This document shows, one piece after another, positions 16,773 through 25,358 of a stretch of DNA of 64,000 nucleotides (positions are counted from its first letter, which is position 1; each line of letters starts with the position of its first letter). A program made the translations under genes and the position numbers. The DNA is taken from NCBI RefSeq assembly GCF_003937945.1, contig NZ_RSEC01000036.1:1232893-1296892 (forward strand), given 5' to 3'. The notes beneath the pieces were generated by a model. The model worked only from the letters and a program-made list of their open reading frames with translations, ran no database searches and was not told the origin of the DNA. The DNA is from Amycolatopsis eburnea. GTDB taxonomy: Bacteria > Actinomycetota > Actinomycetes > Mycobacteriales > Pseudonocardiaceae.

Positions 16773-17618
16773 ATGAGCGTTACGGACAAGCTGGCTTCGC
16801 GGATCCCGGTGCTCGCCGACCGGGTCGAGCGCAAGGACGTCGTGGCCGTGGTCAAGCTGCACGGCGTGATCACGCCGTCGCCGTCCCCGCTGGCCAGGGG
16901 CGCGATCAACCTGAGCGCGGTCGAATCGGCCCTGACCAGGGCGTTCGGCCACGAGCGGCTGAAGGCGGTCGCGCTGCTGGTGAACTCGCCCGGTGGCGCG
17001 CCGACGCAGTCCGGGCTGGTCGCCGAGCGCATCCGCCAGCTGGCAGACGAGAAGAAGGTGCCGGTACTGGCGTTCTGCGAAGACGTCGCCGCGTCCGGCG
17101 GATACTGGCTGGCCTGCGCGGCCGACGAGATCTACGCCCACCGCACCTCCATGGTCGGCTCGATCGGCGTGATCAGCGGCGGCTTCGGCTTCACGGGCCT
17201 GCTGGAACGCTTCGGCATCGAGCGCCGCCTGCACACCGCGGGCGCCAACAAGTCGCGCCTCGACCCGTTCTCGCCGGAGAAGCCGGAAGACGTCGAGTGG
17301 CTGAAGAAGATGCACACCCAGCTCCACGACCTGTTCGTCAGCTGGGTCAAGGAACGCCGCGGCGACCGCCTGAGCGACGCGGAGGACCTCTTCACCGGCG
17401 ACGTCTGGCTCGGCGCGAAGGCGCAGGAACTGGGCCTGGTCGACGGCCTCGGCAGCCTCCGCCAGATCGTCACCGAGCGCTTCCCGGACGCGGAGATCTC
17501 GGTGGCCGAGCCCAAGCGCCCCCTCCTGGCCCGTCTCGGAGTCGGCGCCCCAGCAGCGGCTTCGGCGGTGCTGGAGGCGGTCACGCAGAAGGCGGCGTGG
17601 TCCCGCTTCGGCCTCTGA
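16773..17618 (+). CDS. S49 family signal peptide peptidase (SppA/SohB-like)
   Basis: The protein has 281 residues, as in single-domain S49 peptidases. The nucleophile is Ser108 in AASGGYW and the general base is Lys160 in ANKSRLDPF, the family's Ser/Lys dyad. NSPGGAPTQSG forms the oxyanion/substrate loop. No strong N-terminal membrane helix is present, unlike E. coli SppA, so it may be peripheral. These enzymes degrade cleaved signal peptides. It starts 20 bases after the kinase gene and may be read through from it. Confidence 0.88.
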   Translation: MSVTDKLASRIPVLADRVERKDVVAVVKLHGVITPSPSPLARGAINLSAVESALTRAFGHERLKAVALLVNSPGGAPTQSGLVAERIRQLADEKKVPVLAFCEDVAASGGYWLACAADEIYAHRTSMVGSIGVISGGFGFTGLLERFGIERRLHTAGANKSRLDPFSPEKPEDVEWLKKMHTQLHDLFVSWVKERRGDRLSDAEDLFTGDVWLGAKAQELGLVDGLGSLRQIVTERFPDAEISVAEPKRPLLARLGVGAPAAASAVLEAVTQKAAWSRFGL

Positions 17619-17636
17619 CGAGTGACTTGCGCAGAC

Positions 17637-17654
17637 TTCTGAAAAAGTTCAGAA
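17637..17654. promoter_or_regulatory. Toxin-antitoxin operator palindrome
   Basis: TTCTGAA (17637-17643) and TTCAGAA (17648-17654) form a perfect 7-bp inverted repeat with a 4-base spacer. It ends 7 bases before the antitoxin ATG. A/T-rich palindromes in this position are typical autoregulatory operators of Phd-type antitoxins. Confidence 0.6.
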
Positions 17655-17661
17655 TAGTGCC

Positions 17662-18120
17662 ATGGCCACCGAAGTGCAGTGGAGCGAGTTGCAGCGCGAT
17701 CCCAAAAGCGTCGCTGCGCTCGCTGACGAGGGCGACGTCCGGGTACGTCGCCGCGACGGTGCTGCCCTGCTGTTGACCAGGGAAGACAGGGCGAACTCGG
17801 CGTCGGAAGGATCGGTGGCCGCGGCGCGTGCGCTGCGCAATGTGCTGGCTCACCTGCCACACGACGTCGCGGCGGCGGCCCTTCTTGACGAGTTCCCCTG
17901 GGTGGACGTCCTGCCGAAGGCGGAGCAGGCGCAGTTCGTCCACGACTTCGCACGCGCGTTTCAGGCTTCCGCGGAGCTGGGGCAGTGGTCCGTTCTCGCC
18001 CAGACGATCACGGAGTGGCGCAGCACCGCGGCCATCCACGCTGATCCGGCACTCGCAGGCAAGCTCAGCGGTCCGATCGACGAGGACTTCGGTCCGGTGC
18101 CGGGTCCTACGGACGGCTGA
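17662..18120 (+). CDS. Phd/YefM-like antitoxin
   Basis: The 152-residue acidic protein starts MATEVQWSELQRDPKSVA, continues with DVRVRRRDGAALLLT, and matches the prevent-host-death fold that binds operator DNA. A longer C-terminal part (about 55-152) would wrap the toxin. It sits behind a perfect palindrome and is followed after 3 bases by a small gene that is a damaged toxin. With the toxin broken, the antitoxin may persist as an anti-addiction module or a plain regulator. Confidence 0.7.
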   Translation: MATEVQWSELQRDPKSVAALADEGDVRVRRRDGAALLLTREDRANSASEGSVAAARALRNVLAHLPHDVAAAALLDEFPWVDVLPKAEQAQFVHDFARAFQASAELGQWSVLAQTITEWRSTAAIHADPALAGKLSGPIDEDFGPVPGPTDG

Positions 18121-18123
18121 GCG

Positions 18124-18379
18124 ATGCCTGCGAAACGCGGTGACCGCGTCGCGCCGCCCGCGCGACCCGGTGGCTGGGAGGCGCGCTTCGCGACTTCCGA
18201 GGCAGCAAAGGGTTGGGAAGCCTTGTGCCAGGCTGCGAGGTCGAACACCTGGGAAGCGTGGATCGTCCTGACTGAACGGCCGACTGCTCCGGAAAACCCA
18301 GGGCGGCAGCATCGGCTCCGGCAGGCGCGTCGTCTGGGTGGTCTTGGCGAGCACGGGCCACCCGAAGAACACCGAGTGA
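18124..18379 (+). pseudogene. Toxin of the type II pair, internally deleted and frameshifted
   Basis: The N-terminal half is normal for this RelE-fold toxin group: MPAKRGDRVAPPA, then WEARFATSEAAKGWEALC and NPGRQHRLR. After about residue 66 the frame changes. The family's C-terminal end, VVWVVLASTGHPKNTE and stop, is found at 18329-18379 but in the second frame. The sequence between the two halves is missing, roughly 30 or more residues judged from family length. The original reading frame instead runs on to a meaningless end at 18441. This looks like an out-of-frame deletion that inactivated the toxin while leaving the antitoxin whole. A sequencing error alone could not explain the missing core. 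Confidence 0.7.
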
Positions 18380-18487
18380 CAGCTGTCCGGTTTGAGCACT
18401 TCCGGGCAAACTTTGTGACCCACATCACCCTTCCCCGGTAACGCCTCTGGCCCCGCACTGAGGCGTCAGGTCTCCTAGTCGACGGGC

Positions 18488-18508
18488 TTTGTTGCGATCG
18501 GCAACAAA
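18488..18508. promoter_or_regulatory. Perfect palindromic operator before the GH16 gene
   Basis: TTTGTTGC and GCAACAAA flank a 5-base spacer, a 21-base palindrome of LacI-operator size. It lies 10 bases before the ribosome site AAGGAGGT (18519-18526) of the glucanase. Sugar-responsive repression is likely but the regulator is not in the window. Confidence 0.6.
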
Positions 18509-18534
18509 TCCGGACGACAAGGAGGTCGTACCCG

Positions 18535-19926
18535 ATGCCCCACTCCCGAAGACTCGCCATCGGTGCCGTCGTCGGCGCCGCGCTGATCACCGTGCCCCTC
18601 ACGCTGAACGCCGAAGCGTCGATCCCGCCGCCCGAATCGGGCTGGACGACCGTCTTCGCCGACGACTTCACCGGCGGCGCGAACACCCTGCCCTCGAGCG
18701 CCAACTGGATCATCGACACCGGCCACAGCTACCCCGGCGGGCCCGGCAACTGGGGCACCGGCGAGATCCAGAACTACACGTCGAGCACCGGCAACGTCTC
18801 GCAGGACGGCGTCGGCAACCTCCGCATCACGCCGTTGCGCGACGGGTCCGGCAACTGGACGTCGGCGCGGATCGAAACCCAGCGCGCGAACTTCAAGCCG
18901 CCGGCGGGCGGGGTCATGCGGATCGAAAGCCGGATCCAGATGCCGAACGTCACCGGCGCCGCCGCGCTCGGGTACTGGCCCGCGTTCTGGGCGCTCGGCG
19001 GCCCCTACCGCGGCAACTGGTGGAACTGGCCCGCCATCGGCGAGTTCGACATCATGGAGAATGTCAACGGGATCAACTCCGTCTGGGGCGTGCTGCACTG
19101 CGGCGTCAACCCCGGCGGCCCGTGCAACGAGACGACCGGCCTGCCCGCCAACCGCGCGTGCCCCGGCAGCAGCTGCCAGTCGGCCTTCCACACCTACCGC
19201 TTCGAATGGGACGCGAGCACCAGCCCGCAGGTGTTCCGCTGGTTCGTCGACGGCCAGCAGTTCCACTCGGTGAGCCAGAACCAGGTCGATGCCACAACCT
19301 GGGCGAACATGACCACCCACCAGGGCTACTTCGTGTTGCTGAACGTCGCCATCGGTGGCGCGTTCCCGAACAACAACTCCGGCACCACCACGCCCGGACC
19401 GGGGATCGTGCCCGGCCACCCGATGGTCGTCGACTACGTCACCGTCACCACCCGCGGCGGAACCGGTGGCGGCACGACGACCCCGCCGACCACGACGACT
19501 CCGCCCACCGGCGGGAGCAGCGCGTACAGCACCATCCAGGCCGAGTCCTTCAGCCAGCAGTCCGGCGTGATCACCGAGGCCACCACGGACTCCGGCGGCG
19601 GCCGGAACATCGGCGCGGTGGGCAACGGCGACTGGGCGCTCTACCCGAACGTCGACTTCGGCAGCAGCGCGGCGACCAACTTCCAGGCCCGCGTCGCGTC
19701 CGGGGCGGCGGCCGGCGTGAGCGGGCTCGTCGAGGTGCGGCTCGACAGCCGGTCCAACGCGCCCATCGGCAGCTTCGCCGTCGCCAACACGGGCGGCTGG
19801 CAGAGCTGGCGGACCGTGCCGGCCAACATCAGCGCGGTCACCGGCGTGCACAACGTCTACCTGACGTTCACGAGCGGCCAGCCCGCGGACTTCGTGAACC
19901 TCAACTGGTTCACGTTCGTGCATTGA
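18535..19926 (+). CDS. Secreted GH16 endo-beta-1,3-glucanase with C-terminal CBM6-like domain
   Basis: The 463-residue protein has a signal peptide (about 1-28). A GH16 domain (about 33-305) carries the catalytic signature EFDIMEN with nucleophile Glu170 and acid/base Glu175. A short linker rich in Thr, Gly and Pro leads to a CBM6-type beta-sandwich (about 330-463) with IQAESFSQQSG and GGWQSWRTVP. The RBS AAGGAGGT and spacing fix the ATG. The role is hydrolysis of beta-1,3-glucans such as laminarin or fungal wall outside the cell. A 21-base palindrome upstream and a strong terminator downstream make it a self-contained unit. Confidence 0.93.
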   Translation: MPHSRRLAIGAVVGAALITVPLTLNAEASIPPPESGWTTVFADDFTGGANTLPSSANWIIDTGHSYPGGPGNWGTGEIQNYTSSTGNVSQDGVGNLRITPLRDGSGNWTSARIETQRANFKPPAGGVMRIESRIQMPNVTGAAALGYWPAFWALGGPYRGNWWNWPAIGEFDIMENVNGINSVWGVLHCGVNPGGPCNETTGLPANRACPGSSCQSAFHTYRFEWDASTSPQVFRWFVDGQQFHSVSQNQVDATTWANMTTHQGYFVLLNVAIGGAFPNNNSGTTTPGPGIVPGHPMVVDYVTVTTRGGTGGGTTTPPTTTTPPTGGSSAYSTIQAESFSQQSGVITEATTDSGGGRNIGAVGNGDWALYPNVDFGSSAATNFQARVASGAAAGVSGLVEVRLDSRSNAPIGSFAVANTGGWQSWRTVPANISAVTGVHNVYLTFTSGQPADFVNLNWFTFVH

Positions 19927-19932
19927 GACAGG

Positions 19933-19963
19933 GACCCGCGGGCGGCCGGGCCGTCCGCGGGTC
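19933..19963 (+). terminator. Terminator of the GH16 gene
   Basis: GACCCGCGG (19933-19941) pairs with CCGCGGGTC (19955-19963), with additional GGCC/GGCC pairing in the loop. It starts seven bases after the GH16 stop codon. Confidence 0.7.
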
Positions 19964-20014
19964 TCCCCACTTCAGGCAGACGGGGGCTGGACATTGCACT
20001 CGGCAATGGGCAGG

Positions 20015-20848
20015 ATGCGTTTCACTGTGAGTGCTCACGATGACACCCGGAAACTCGTGGTCCTGGCTGTGGACGACGAGCCGAACGGTCTTGACGAACT
20101 CGTCCACTGCCTGCGCAACAGCCCGCACGTGGCGAAGGTGTTCCCGGCGATCGACGCCTCCGAGGCGCTTCGGTTGCTGTCCACCGACGACCCGCGGCTG
20201 CGCGAGCGCAAGGACCGCGGCCTGCCGATCGTCGACGCCGTCTTCGCGGACATCGACATGCCCGGCCTGTCCGGCATGGAGATGTCGCGCGTGTTCGCCG
20301 CGCTCCGGCCGTCGCCCGCGCTGGTGTTCGTCACCGGGCACGCCGAAGAGGCGGTCAACGCGTTCGACCTCGGCGCGCTCGACTACGTCCTCAAGCCGTA
20401 CCAGCAGGACCGCCTCGACCGCGCGATCACGCGCGTGATCGACAAGCTGGCCTCCGCGGCGGCGCCCCCGCCCGGCGCGCTGGGCGGCGAGCCGGTGAAG
20501 AACGACGACGAGGTCATCCCGGTCGAGCTGGCCGGCACCACCAAGCTCATCCCGCGCTCCTCGGTCCGCTGGGTCGAGGCGCAGGGCGACTACGCGCGGC
20601 TGTTCACCACCGAAGGCAGCCACCTGGTCCGCATCCCGCTGGCGCAGCTCGAGGAGCGCTGGGAGAAGGCCGGTTTCGTCCGGATCCACCGGTCGTTCCT
20701 CGTCGCGCTGCCGCTGATCACCGAGCTGCGCATGGGCCAGGGCGGCTACCAGGTCGTGATCGGCAACGAGGAGAAGGTGCTCCCGGTGAGCCGGCGGCAC
20801 ACCCGCGCGCTGAAGGACCGGCTGGTCGGTTCGGGCCGGAACGGCTGA
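20015..20848 (+). CDS. LytR/AlgR-type response regulator (LytTR DNA-binding domain)
   Basis: Residues 8-125 are a receiver domain (VDDEP, phospho-acceptor Asp79 in FADIDMPGLSG, Lys in LKPYQQ). Residues about 170-270 are a LytTR domain (RWVEAQGDYARLFT, FVRIHRSFLVAL). The start is uncertain: ATGs at 20006 and 20015 and a GTG at 20030 are all in frame, and no strong RBS decides. It is the expected partner of the kinase at 15439. The 176-residue membrane protein and a symporter follow closely, as in pyruvate/acetate-sensing LytSR units. Confidence 0.9.
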   Translation: MRFTVSAHDDTRKLVVLAVDDEPNGLDELVHCLRNSPHVAKVFPAIDASEALRLLSTDDPRLRERKDRGLPIVDAVFADIDMPGLSGMEMSRVFAALRPSPALVFVTGHAEEAVNAFDLGALDYVLKPYQQDRLDRAITRVIDKLASAAAPPPGALGGEPVKNDDEVIPVELAGTTKLIPRSSVRWVEAQGDYARLFTTEGSHLVRIPLAQLEERWEKAGFVRIHRSFLVALPLITELRMGQGGYQVVIGNEEKVLPVSRRHTRALKDRLVGSGRNG

Positions 20849-20861
20849 CCCGGGACCGGTC

Positions 20862-21392
20862 ATGACCGACGACTTCTACGAGCGCCGCGCGAACGGCGTC
20901 CGCGAACCGGATCCGACGCTCGGCAGGCGCGCCCGCCAGCGGCCGTTGCCGCAGCCGACCGACCGGGCCGTCGTCGAATCGCTGCCGCCCGCGCCGGAGC
21001 CGGAGAAGCCGCCGAAGCCGGAGCACCACGCGAAACCCAAGCGGGAGCGGGTGATCCTCGCCGACCCGCGCCGGGTGGGCGGCACCCTGCGCGCCCGCGT
21101 CGAGCTGGAAGAGCAGACCAGCTGGGGGAAGCTGCTCGTCCGCGACCACCTGGTGAAGGTGCAGCTGCGGACGGCGGTCCTGCTGGCCTTGCTGGTCGTC
21201 GTCGTGTTCGGCTCGCTGCCGGTGCTGTTCTACCTGGTTCCGGGCTTCTCCCGGGCCAGTCTCGGCGGCATCCCGGTGGCGTGGCTGATCCTCGGCGTGC
21301 TGCCGTTCCCGTTCCTGTTCGGCATCGGGATCTGGTACAACCGCCTGGCCGAACGCAACGAACGCGCGTTCGTGGACATGATCGAGAACTAG
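20862..21392 (+). CDS. Small membrane protein accompanying the symporter
   Basis: The 176-residue protein has a Pro/Lys-rich cytoplasmic N-terminus (about 1-95) and two membrane helices at about 105-127 and 138-160. It lies between the LytTR regulator (13 bases upstream) and the symporter (31 bases downstream). The layout matches the DUF485-type accessory proteins that accompany acetate symporters, but the sequence is divergent and longer at the N-terminus. A role as an accessory of the following carrier is inferred from context. Confidence 0.65.
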   Translation: MTDDFYERRANGVREPDPTLGRRARQRPLPQPTDRAVVESLPPAPEPEKPPKPEHHAKPKRERVILADPRRVGGTLRARVELEEQTSWGKLLVRDHLVKVQLRTAVLLALLVVVVFGSLPVLFYLVPGFSRASLGGIPVAWLILGVLPFPFLFGIGIWYNRLAERNERAFVDMIEN

Positions 21393-21423
21393 TTCCGCAC
21401 CGAGTCGTGCGAGGATTCCCCCC

Positions 21424-23214
21424 GTGCAGCTGAACCCGTGGGCGTTGACCGGCATCGTGCTGGTCGCCGTGGTGACGTTCTTCATCGGTCACCGCTCCGC
21501 GCGGTCCGCCACGAGCACGCACGACTTCCTGGTCGCCCGCCGCACCGTGCGCTCCCGCCGCAACGCCGCCGCGATCTCCGGGGAGTACCTGTCGGCGGCG
21601 TCGTTCCTCGGCATCGCCGGGATCGTGCTCAAGGACGGCGCCGACGCGCTGTGGTTCCCGATCGGCTTCACCGCGGGGTACCTCGCCCTGATGCTCTTCG
21701 TCGCGGCGCCGCTGCGGCGCTCCGGCGCGTACACGCTGCCGGACTTCGTCGAAATGCGGCTCGGCTCGAAGGGCTTGCGCCGGTTCTCGACGGCGTTCGT
21801 CGTGTTCATCGGGATCCTCTACATGGTCCCGCAGCTGCAGGGCGCCGGCCTGACGCTGGCGACGATCCTCCCGGTGCCGGTCTGGACCGGCGCGATCGCG
21901 GTGATGGTCGTGGTGGCGTTCAACGTGATCGCCGGCGGCATGCGTGCGATCACCGTGGTCCAGGCCTTCCAGTACTGGCTCAAGCTGTTCGCCATCGCCG
22001 TGCCCGCGTTCGTGCTGTGCATGGTCTTCTTCGCCGGTGGCGGCCCGGACGGCTTCCGCCCGCTCGGCGCGGCCGCGCCGCCGGTGTTCACCAGCGACAC
22101 CACGGTCGACGTGCAGACCGACGTCACGCTGCACGTCACGTCGGACACCTTCCTGTACGCCTACGGCCGCACCGACAACGGCCCGGCCGCCGGGCCGACG
22201 CACTGGACCCCGCTGGCCCCGCACACGGTCGCCGAAGGCACCAAGCTGAAGTTCCTGGCCGGCACGCCGGTGCCGGTGGTCAGCGATTCGGTGGCCGAGA
22301 ACGCGAACTGGCTGCACCCGGCGTCGGGCAGCCTCACCGACCTGCTCCAGACGTACTCGCTGATGTTCGCGACGTTCCTGGGCACGATGGGCCTGCCGCA
22401 CGTGCTGGTCCGCTTCTACACCAACCCCGACGGCAAGGCCGCGCGCCGCACCACCGTGCACGTCCTGCTGCTGCTGGGCCTGTTCTACCTGTTCCCGACG
22501 CTGCTGGGCGCGCTGTCCCGGATGTACGTCCCGGAGCTGCTCGTCACCGGCAAGACGGACGCGGCGATCCTGCGGCTGCCCTCGGCGATCCTGCCGGGGG
22601 TCGGCGGGCAGATCCTCGGCGCGGTCACCGCGGCCGGCGCGTTCGCCGCGTTCCTCTCCAGCACGTCCGGGCTGCTGGTGAGCGTCGCCGGGGTGGTGTC
22701 GACCGACCTGCTGCCCGGCCGGGTGCGGGACTTCCGCGTGGCGACCGGGCTGGTCGCGCTGTTCCCGATCGGGCTGGCGGTCGCGCTGCGGCCGGAGGAC
22801 ATCTCGCTGTCGATCGGGCTGACGTTCGCGCTCGCGGCGTCGACCTTCAGCCCGCTGCTGGTGCTGGGCATCTGGTGGCGCAAGCTGTCCTGGCCCGGCG
22901 CGCTGGCCGGGATGTTCGTCGGCGGCGGCCTGGTGCTGGCCGCGCTCGTCGTCAACGTCGTGAGCGGCTACAGCGGCGGCTGGGCGCCCTGGTTCGTCAA
23001 CCAGCCCGCGCTGATCACGGTGCCTGCCGCGTTCGTCACGACCTACTTCGTCAGCCGCGCGACCGGCTACGGCCGCCCGGAGCACGTCCACGACATCATG
23101 CTGCGGCTGCACGCGCCCGATCCGCTCGGTTTCATGCGGGATCGGGCGGTCGCCAGATTCGGACAAGCCGAAGAAAAGACGCGAATCGCCGGTCGAGGCC
23201 GGCACCGCAAGTAA
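21424..23214 (+). CDS. Sodium:solute symporter (SSS family, ActP/MctP-like)
   Basis: The 596-residue protein starts at GTG and has about 13 membrane helices. Family motifs include the segment AAAISGEYLSAASFLG, VPQLQGAGL, and GTMGLPHVLVRFYT, shared with the acetate symporter at 23678. An extracellular loop at about 215-300 is unusually long and Thr/Asp-rich. Substrates of this branch are acetate, pyruvate or other short carboxylates. It is in line with the LytTR regulator, which suggests two-component control. Confidence 0.88.
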   Translation: MQLNPWALTGIVLVAVVTFFIGHRSARSATSTHDFLVARRTVRSRRNAAAISGEYLSAASFLGIAGIVLKDGADALWFPIGFTAGYLALMLFVAAPLRRSGAYTLPDFVEMRLGSKGLRRFSTAFVVFIGILYMVPQLQGAGLTLATILPVPVWTGAIAVMVVVAFNVIAGGMRAITVVQAFQYWLKLFAIAVPAFVLCMVFFAGGGPDGFRPLGAAAPPVFTSDTTVDVQTDVTLHVTSDTFLYAYGRTDNGPAAGPTHWTPLAPHTVAEGTKLKFLAGTPVPVVSDSVAENANWLHPASGSLTDLLQTYSLMFATFLGTMGLPHVLVRFYTNPDGKAARRTTVHVLLLLGLFYLFPTLLGALSRMYVPELLVTGKTDAAILRLPSAILPGVGGQILGAVTAAGAFAAFLSSTSGLLVSVAGVVSTDLLPGRVRDFRVATGLVALFPIGLAVALRPEDISLSIGLTFALAASTFSPLLVLGIWWRKLSWPGALAGMFVGGGLVLAALVVNVVSGYSGGWAPWFVNQPALITVPAAFVTTYFVSRATGYGRPEHVHDIMLRLHAPDPLGFMRDRAVARFGQAEEKTRIAGRGRHRK

Positions 23215-23330
23215 AGCGCTGACAGCGAGTAATAAAGTAATACCCGATCGAGGGATTACGAACTACACGATAGCCCCATACGTTCCGTTGGTTTCTACCG
23301 ATACCAAATACGGGAAAGTGGGGATTCGCC
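23215..23330 (+). promoter_or_regulatory. A/T-rich promoter region of the DUF485/acetate symporter operon
   Basis: This 116-base gap is much less GC-rich than its surroundings. It holds an inverted repeat TTGGT/ACCAA with a 10-base spacer (around 23289-23308) and repeats of TACG/TACC type that could bind the LytTR regulator. No exact consensus is met. Confidence 0.4.
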
Positions 23331-23681
23331 GTGAGCAGCACCGAGCAAGACGTCGGTGGCGCGGAGCCGCAGACCGACTGGGAGAGGATCCAGGGAAGTC
23401 CCGAATTCACGGACCTGCGCCGACGGCTGCGGGTGTTCGTGTTCCCGATGACCGCGCTGTTCCTGCTCTGGTACCTGCTGTACGTGCTCCTCGCGGACTA
23501 CGCGCACGGCTTCATGAGCACCAAGCTGGTCGGGAACATCACCGTCGGCCTGGTCTTCGGCCTGCTGCAGTTCGTCTCGACGTTCGTCATCACGGGCTTG
23601 TACGTGCGCTACGCCAACCGGAAGCTCGACCCGGTCGCCGACGGGATCCGCGCCGAAATCGAAGGGGAACCGCGCCGATGA
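23331..23681 (+). CDS. DUF485 family membrane protein
   Basis: The 116-residue protein has two membrane helices (about 38-58 and 70-95) and the DUF485 pattern: FTDLRRRLRVFVFPMTALF followed by YVRYANRKLDPVAD. DUF485 proteins are encoded directly before acetate permeases (YjcH next to ActP in E. coli). Its GTG start and the ATGA overlap with the next gene show translational coupling. Confidence 0.9.
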   Translation: MSSTEQDVGGAEPQTDWERIQGSPEFTDLRRRLRVFVFPMTALFLLWYLLYVLLADYAHGFMSTKLVGNITVGLVFGLLQFVSTFVITGLYVRYANRKLDPVADGIRAEIEGEPRR

Positions 23682-25306
23682 ACCTCGCGGCGGGCGTGGA
23701 GGGCAGCAACTCCACCCTCAACATCATCATCTTCCTGGTCTTCGTCGCGATCACGCTGGTGATCGTGTTCCGGGCCAGCCGGAACACGAAGACCGCGTCG
23801 GACTACTACGCCGCCGGGCGCGCGTTCACCGGTCCGCAGAACGGCATCGCCATTTCCGGCGACTACCTTTCGGCGGCGTCGTTCCTCGGCATCGCGGGCG
23901 CGATCGCGATCAACGGCTACGACGGCTTCCTCTATTCGATCGGCTTCCTCGTGGCGTGGCTCGTCGCCTTGCTGCTGGTCGCGGAACTGCTGCGCAACAC
24001 CGGCAAGTTCACGATGGGCGACGTGCTCGCGTTCCGCATGAAGCAGACGCCGGTGCGCGCGGCGGCCGCCGTTTCGACGCTGGCGGTCTCGTTCTTCTAC
24101 CTCTTGGCGCAGATGGCGGGCGCCGGCGGCCTGGTCAACCTGCTGCTGGGTATCGAAGGCGAAGCGGGGCAGGACGTCGTGATCGCCGTCGTCGGCGTGA
24201 TCATGATCCTGTACGTGCTGATCGGCGGCATGAAGGGCACCACCTGGGTGCAGATCATCAAGGCGGCGCTGCTGATCGTCGGTGCCTTCGCGATGACGCT
24301 GTGGGTGCTCGGCAAGTACGGCTTCAACCTGTCGGACCTGTTCCAGGCCGCCGTCGACAAGGGCGGCAAGAGCGGCGCGGCGCTGCTCGACCCGGGCAAG
24401 CAGTACGGCAAGACGGGCACGACCAAGCTCGACTTCCTGTCGCTGGGCATCGCGCTGGTCCTCGGCACGGCGGGCCTGCCGCACGTCCTGATGCGCTTCT
24501 ACACGGTGCCGACCGCCCGCGACGCGCGTCGCTCGGTGGTCTGGGCGATCGTGCTGATCGGCGTGTTCTACCTGTTCACGCTGGTGCTCGGCTACGGCGC
24601 GGGTGCGCTCGTCGGGCCGGAGAAGATCTCGAAGGCGCCCGGCACGACGAACTCGGCGGCCCCGCTGCTCGCGCTGGAACTGGGCGGGCCGGTGCTGCTC
24701 GGGTTCATCTCCGCGGTCGCGTTCGCGACGATCCTCGCGGTGGTGGCGGGCCTGACGATCACGGCGTCGGCGTCCTTCGCGCACGACGTCTACGCCAACG
24801 TGATCAAGAAGGGCCAGATCTCGACCGGCGGCGAGGTGAAGGTCGCCCGGATCACCGCGCTGGTGATCGGTGCGCTGGCCATCGCGGGCGGCATCCTCGC
24901 GAAGAGCCAGAACGTGGCGTTCCTGGTGGCGCTCGCGTTCGCCGTGGCGGCGTCGGCGAACCTGCCGACGATCCTGTACTCGCTGTTCTGGAAGCGGTTC
25001 AACACCCAGGGTGCGCTCTGGTCGATCTACGGCGGCCTGTTCGTCACGATCGTGCTGATCGTCTTCTCGCCCGCCGTTTCCGGCAAGCCGGTGGACGCCA
25101 AGACGGGCAAGAGCGCGTCGATGATCCAGGGCGTCGACTTCCACTGGTTCCCGCTCGACAACCCGGGTCTCGTCTCGATCCCGGCCGCGTTCCTGCTCGG
25201 CTGGCTGGGCACGGTCCTGTCGAAGGAGCGCAACGCGAAGAAGTACGCCGAGATGGAGGTGCGCGCGCTGACCGGCGCGGGTGCCGAGAAGGCCGTCCAG
25301 CACTGA
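23678..25306 (+). CDS. actP: Cation/acetate symporter (ActP-like)
   Basis: The 542-residue SSS transporter has about 13 membrane helices. It shares ISGDYLSAASFLGIAGAIA, GTAGLPHVLMRFYT and LIGGMKGTTWVQIIKA with ActP-type carriers. The start ATG overlaps the DUF485 stop (ATGA). It couples uptake of acetate or a similar carboxylate to a cation gradient. It is a paralogue of the symporter at 21424; two such carriers behind one LytTR regulator suggest separate affinities or substrates. A terminator hairpin follows. Confidence 0.9.
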   Translation: MNLAAGVEGSNSTLNIIIFLVFVAITLVIVFRASRNTKTASDYYAAGRAFTGPQNGIAISGDYLSAASFLGIAGAIAINGYDGFLYSIGFLVAWLVALLLVAELLRNTGKFTMGDVLAFRMKQTPVRAAAAVSTLAVSFFYLLAQMAGAGGLVNLLLGIEGEAGQDVVIAVVGVIMILYVLIGGMKGTTWVQIIKAALLIVGAFAMTLWVLGKYGFNLSDLFQAAVDKGGKSGAALLDPGKQYGKTGTTKLDFLSLGIALVLGTAGLPHVLMRFYTVPTARDARRSVVWAIVLIGVFYLFTLVLGYGAGALVGPEKISKAPGTTNSAAPLLALELGGPVLLGFISAVAFATILAVVAGLTITASASFAHDVYANVIKKGQISTGGEVKVARITALVIGALAIAGGILAKSQNVAFLVALAFAVAASANLPTILYSLFWKRFNTQGALWSIYGGLFVTIVLIVFSPAVSGKPVDAKTGKSASMIQGVDFHWFPLDNPGLVSIPAAFLLGWLGTVLSKERNAKKYAEMEVRALTGAGAEKAVQH

Positions 25307-25314
25307 CCGCCGCC

Positions 25315-25348
25315 GGGGGCGTTGACCTCACGCGCGGGCAACGCCCCC
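25315..25348 (+). terminator. Terminator of the acetate symporter operon
   Basis: GGGGGCGTT (25315-25323) pairs perfectly with AACGCCCCC (25340-25348). It starts nine bases after the symporter stop codon. Confidence 0.7.
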
Positions 25349-25358
25349 GCATGGCAGC

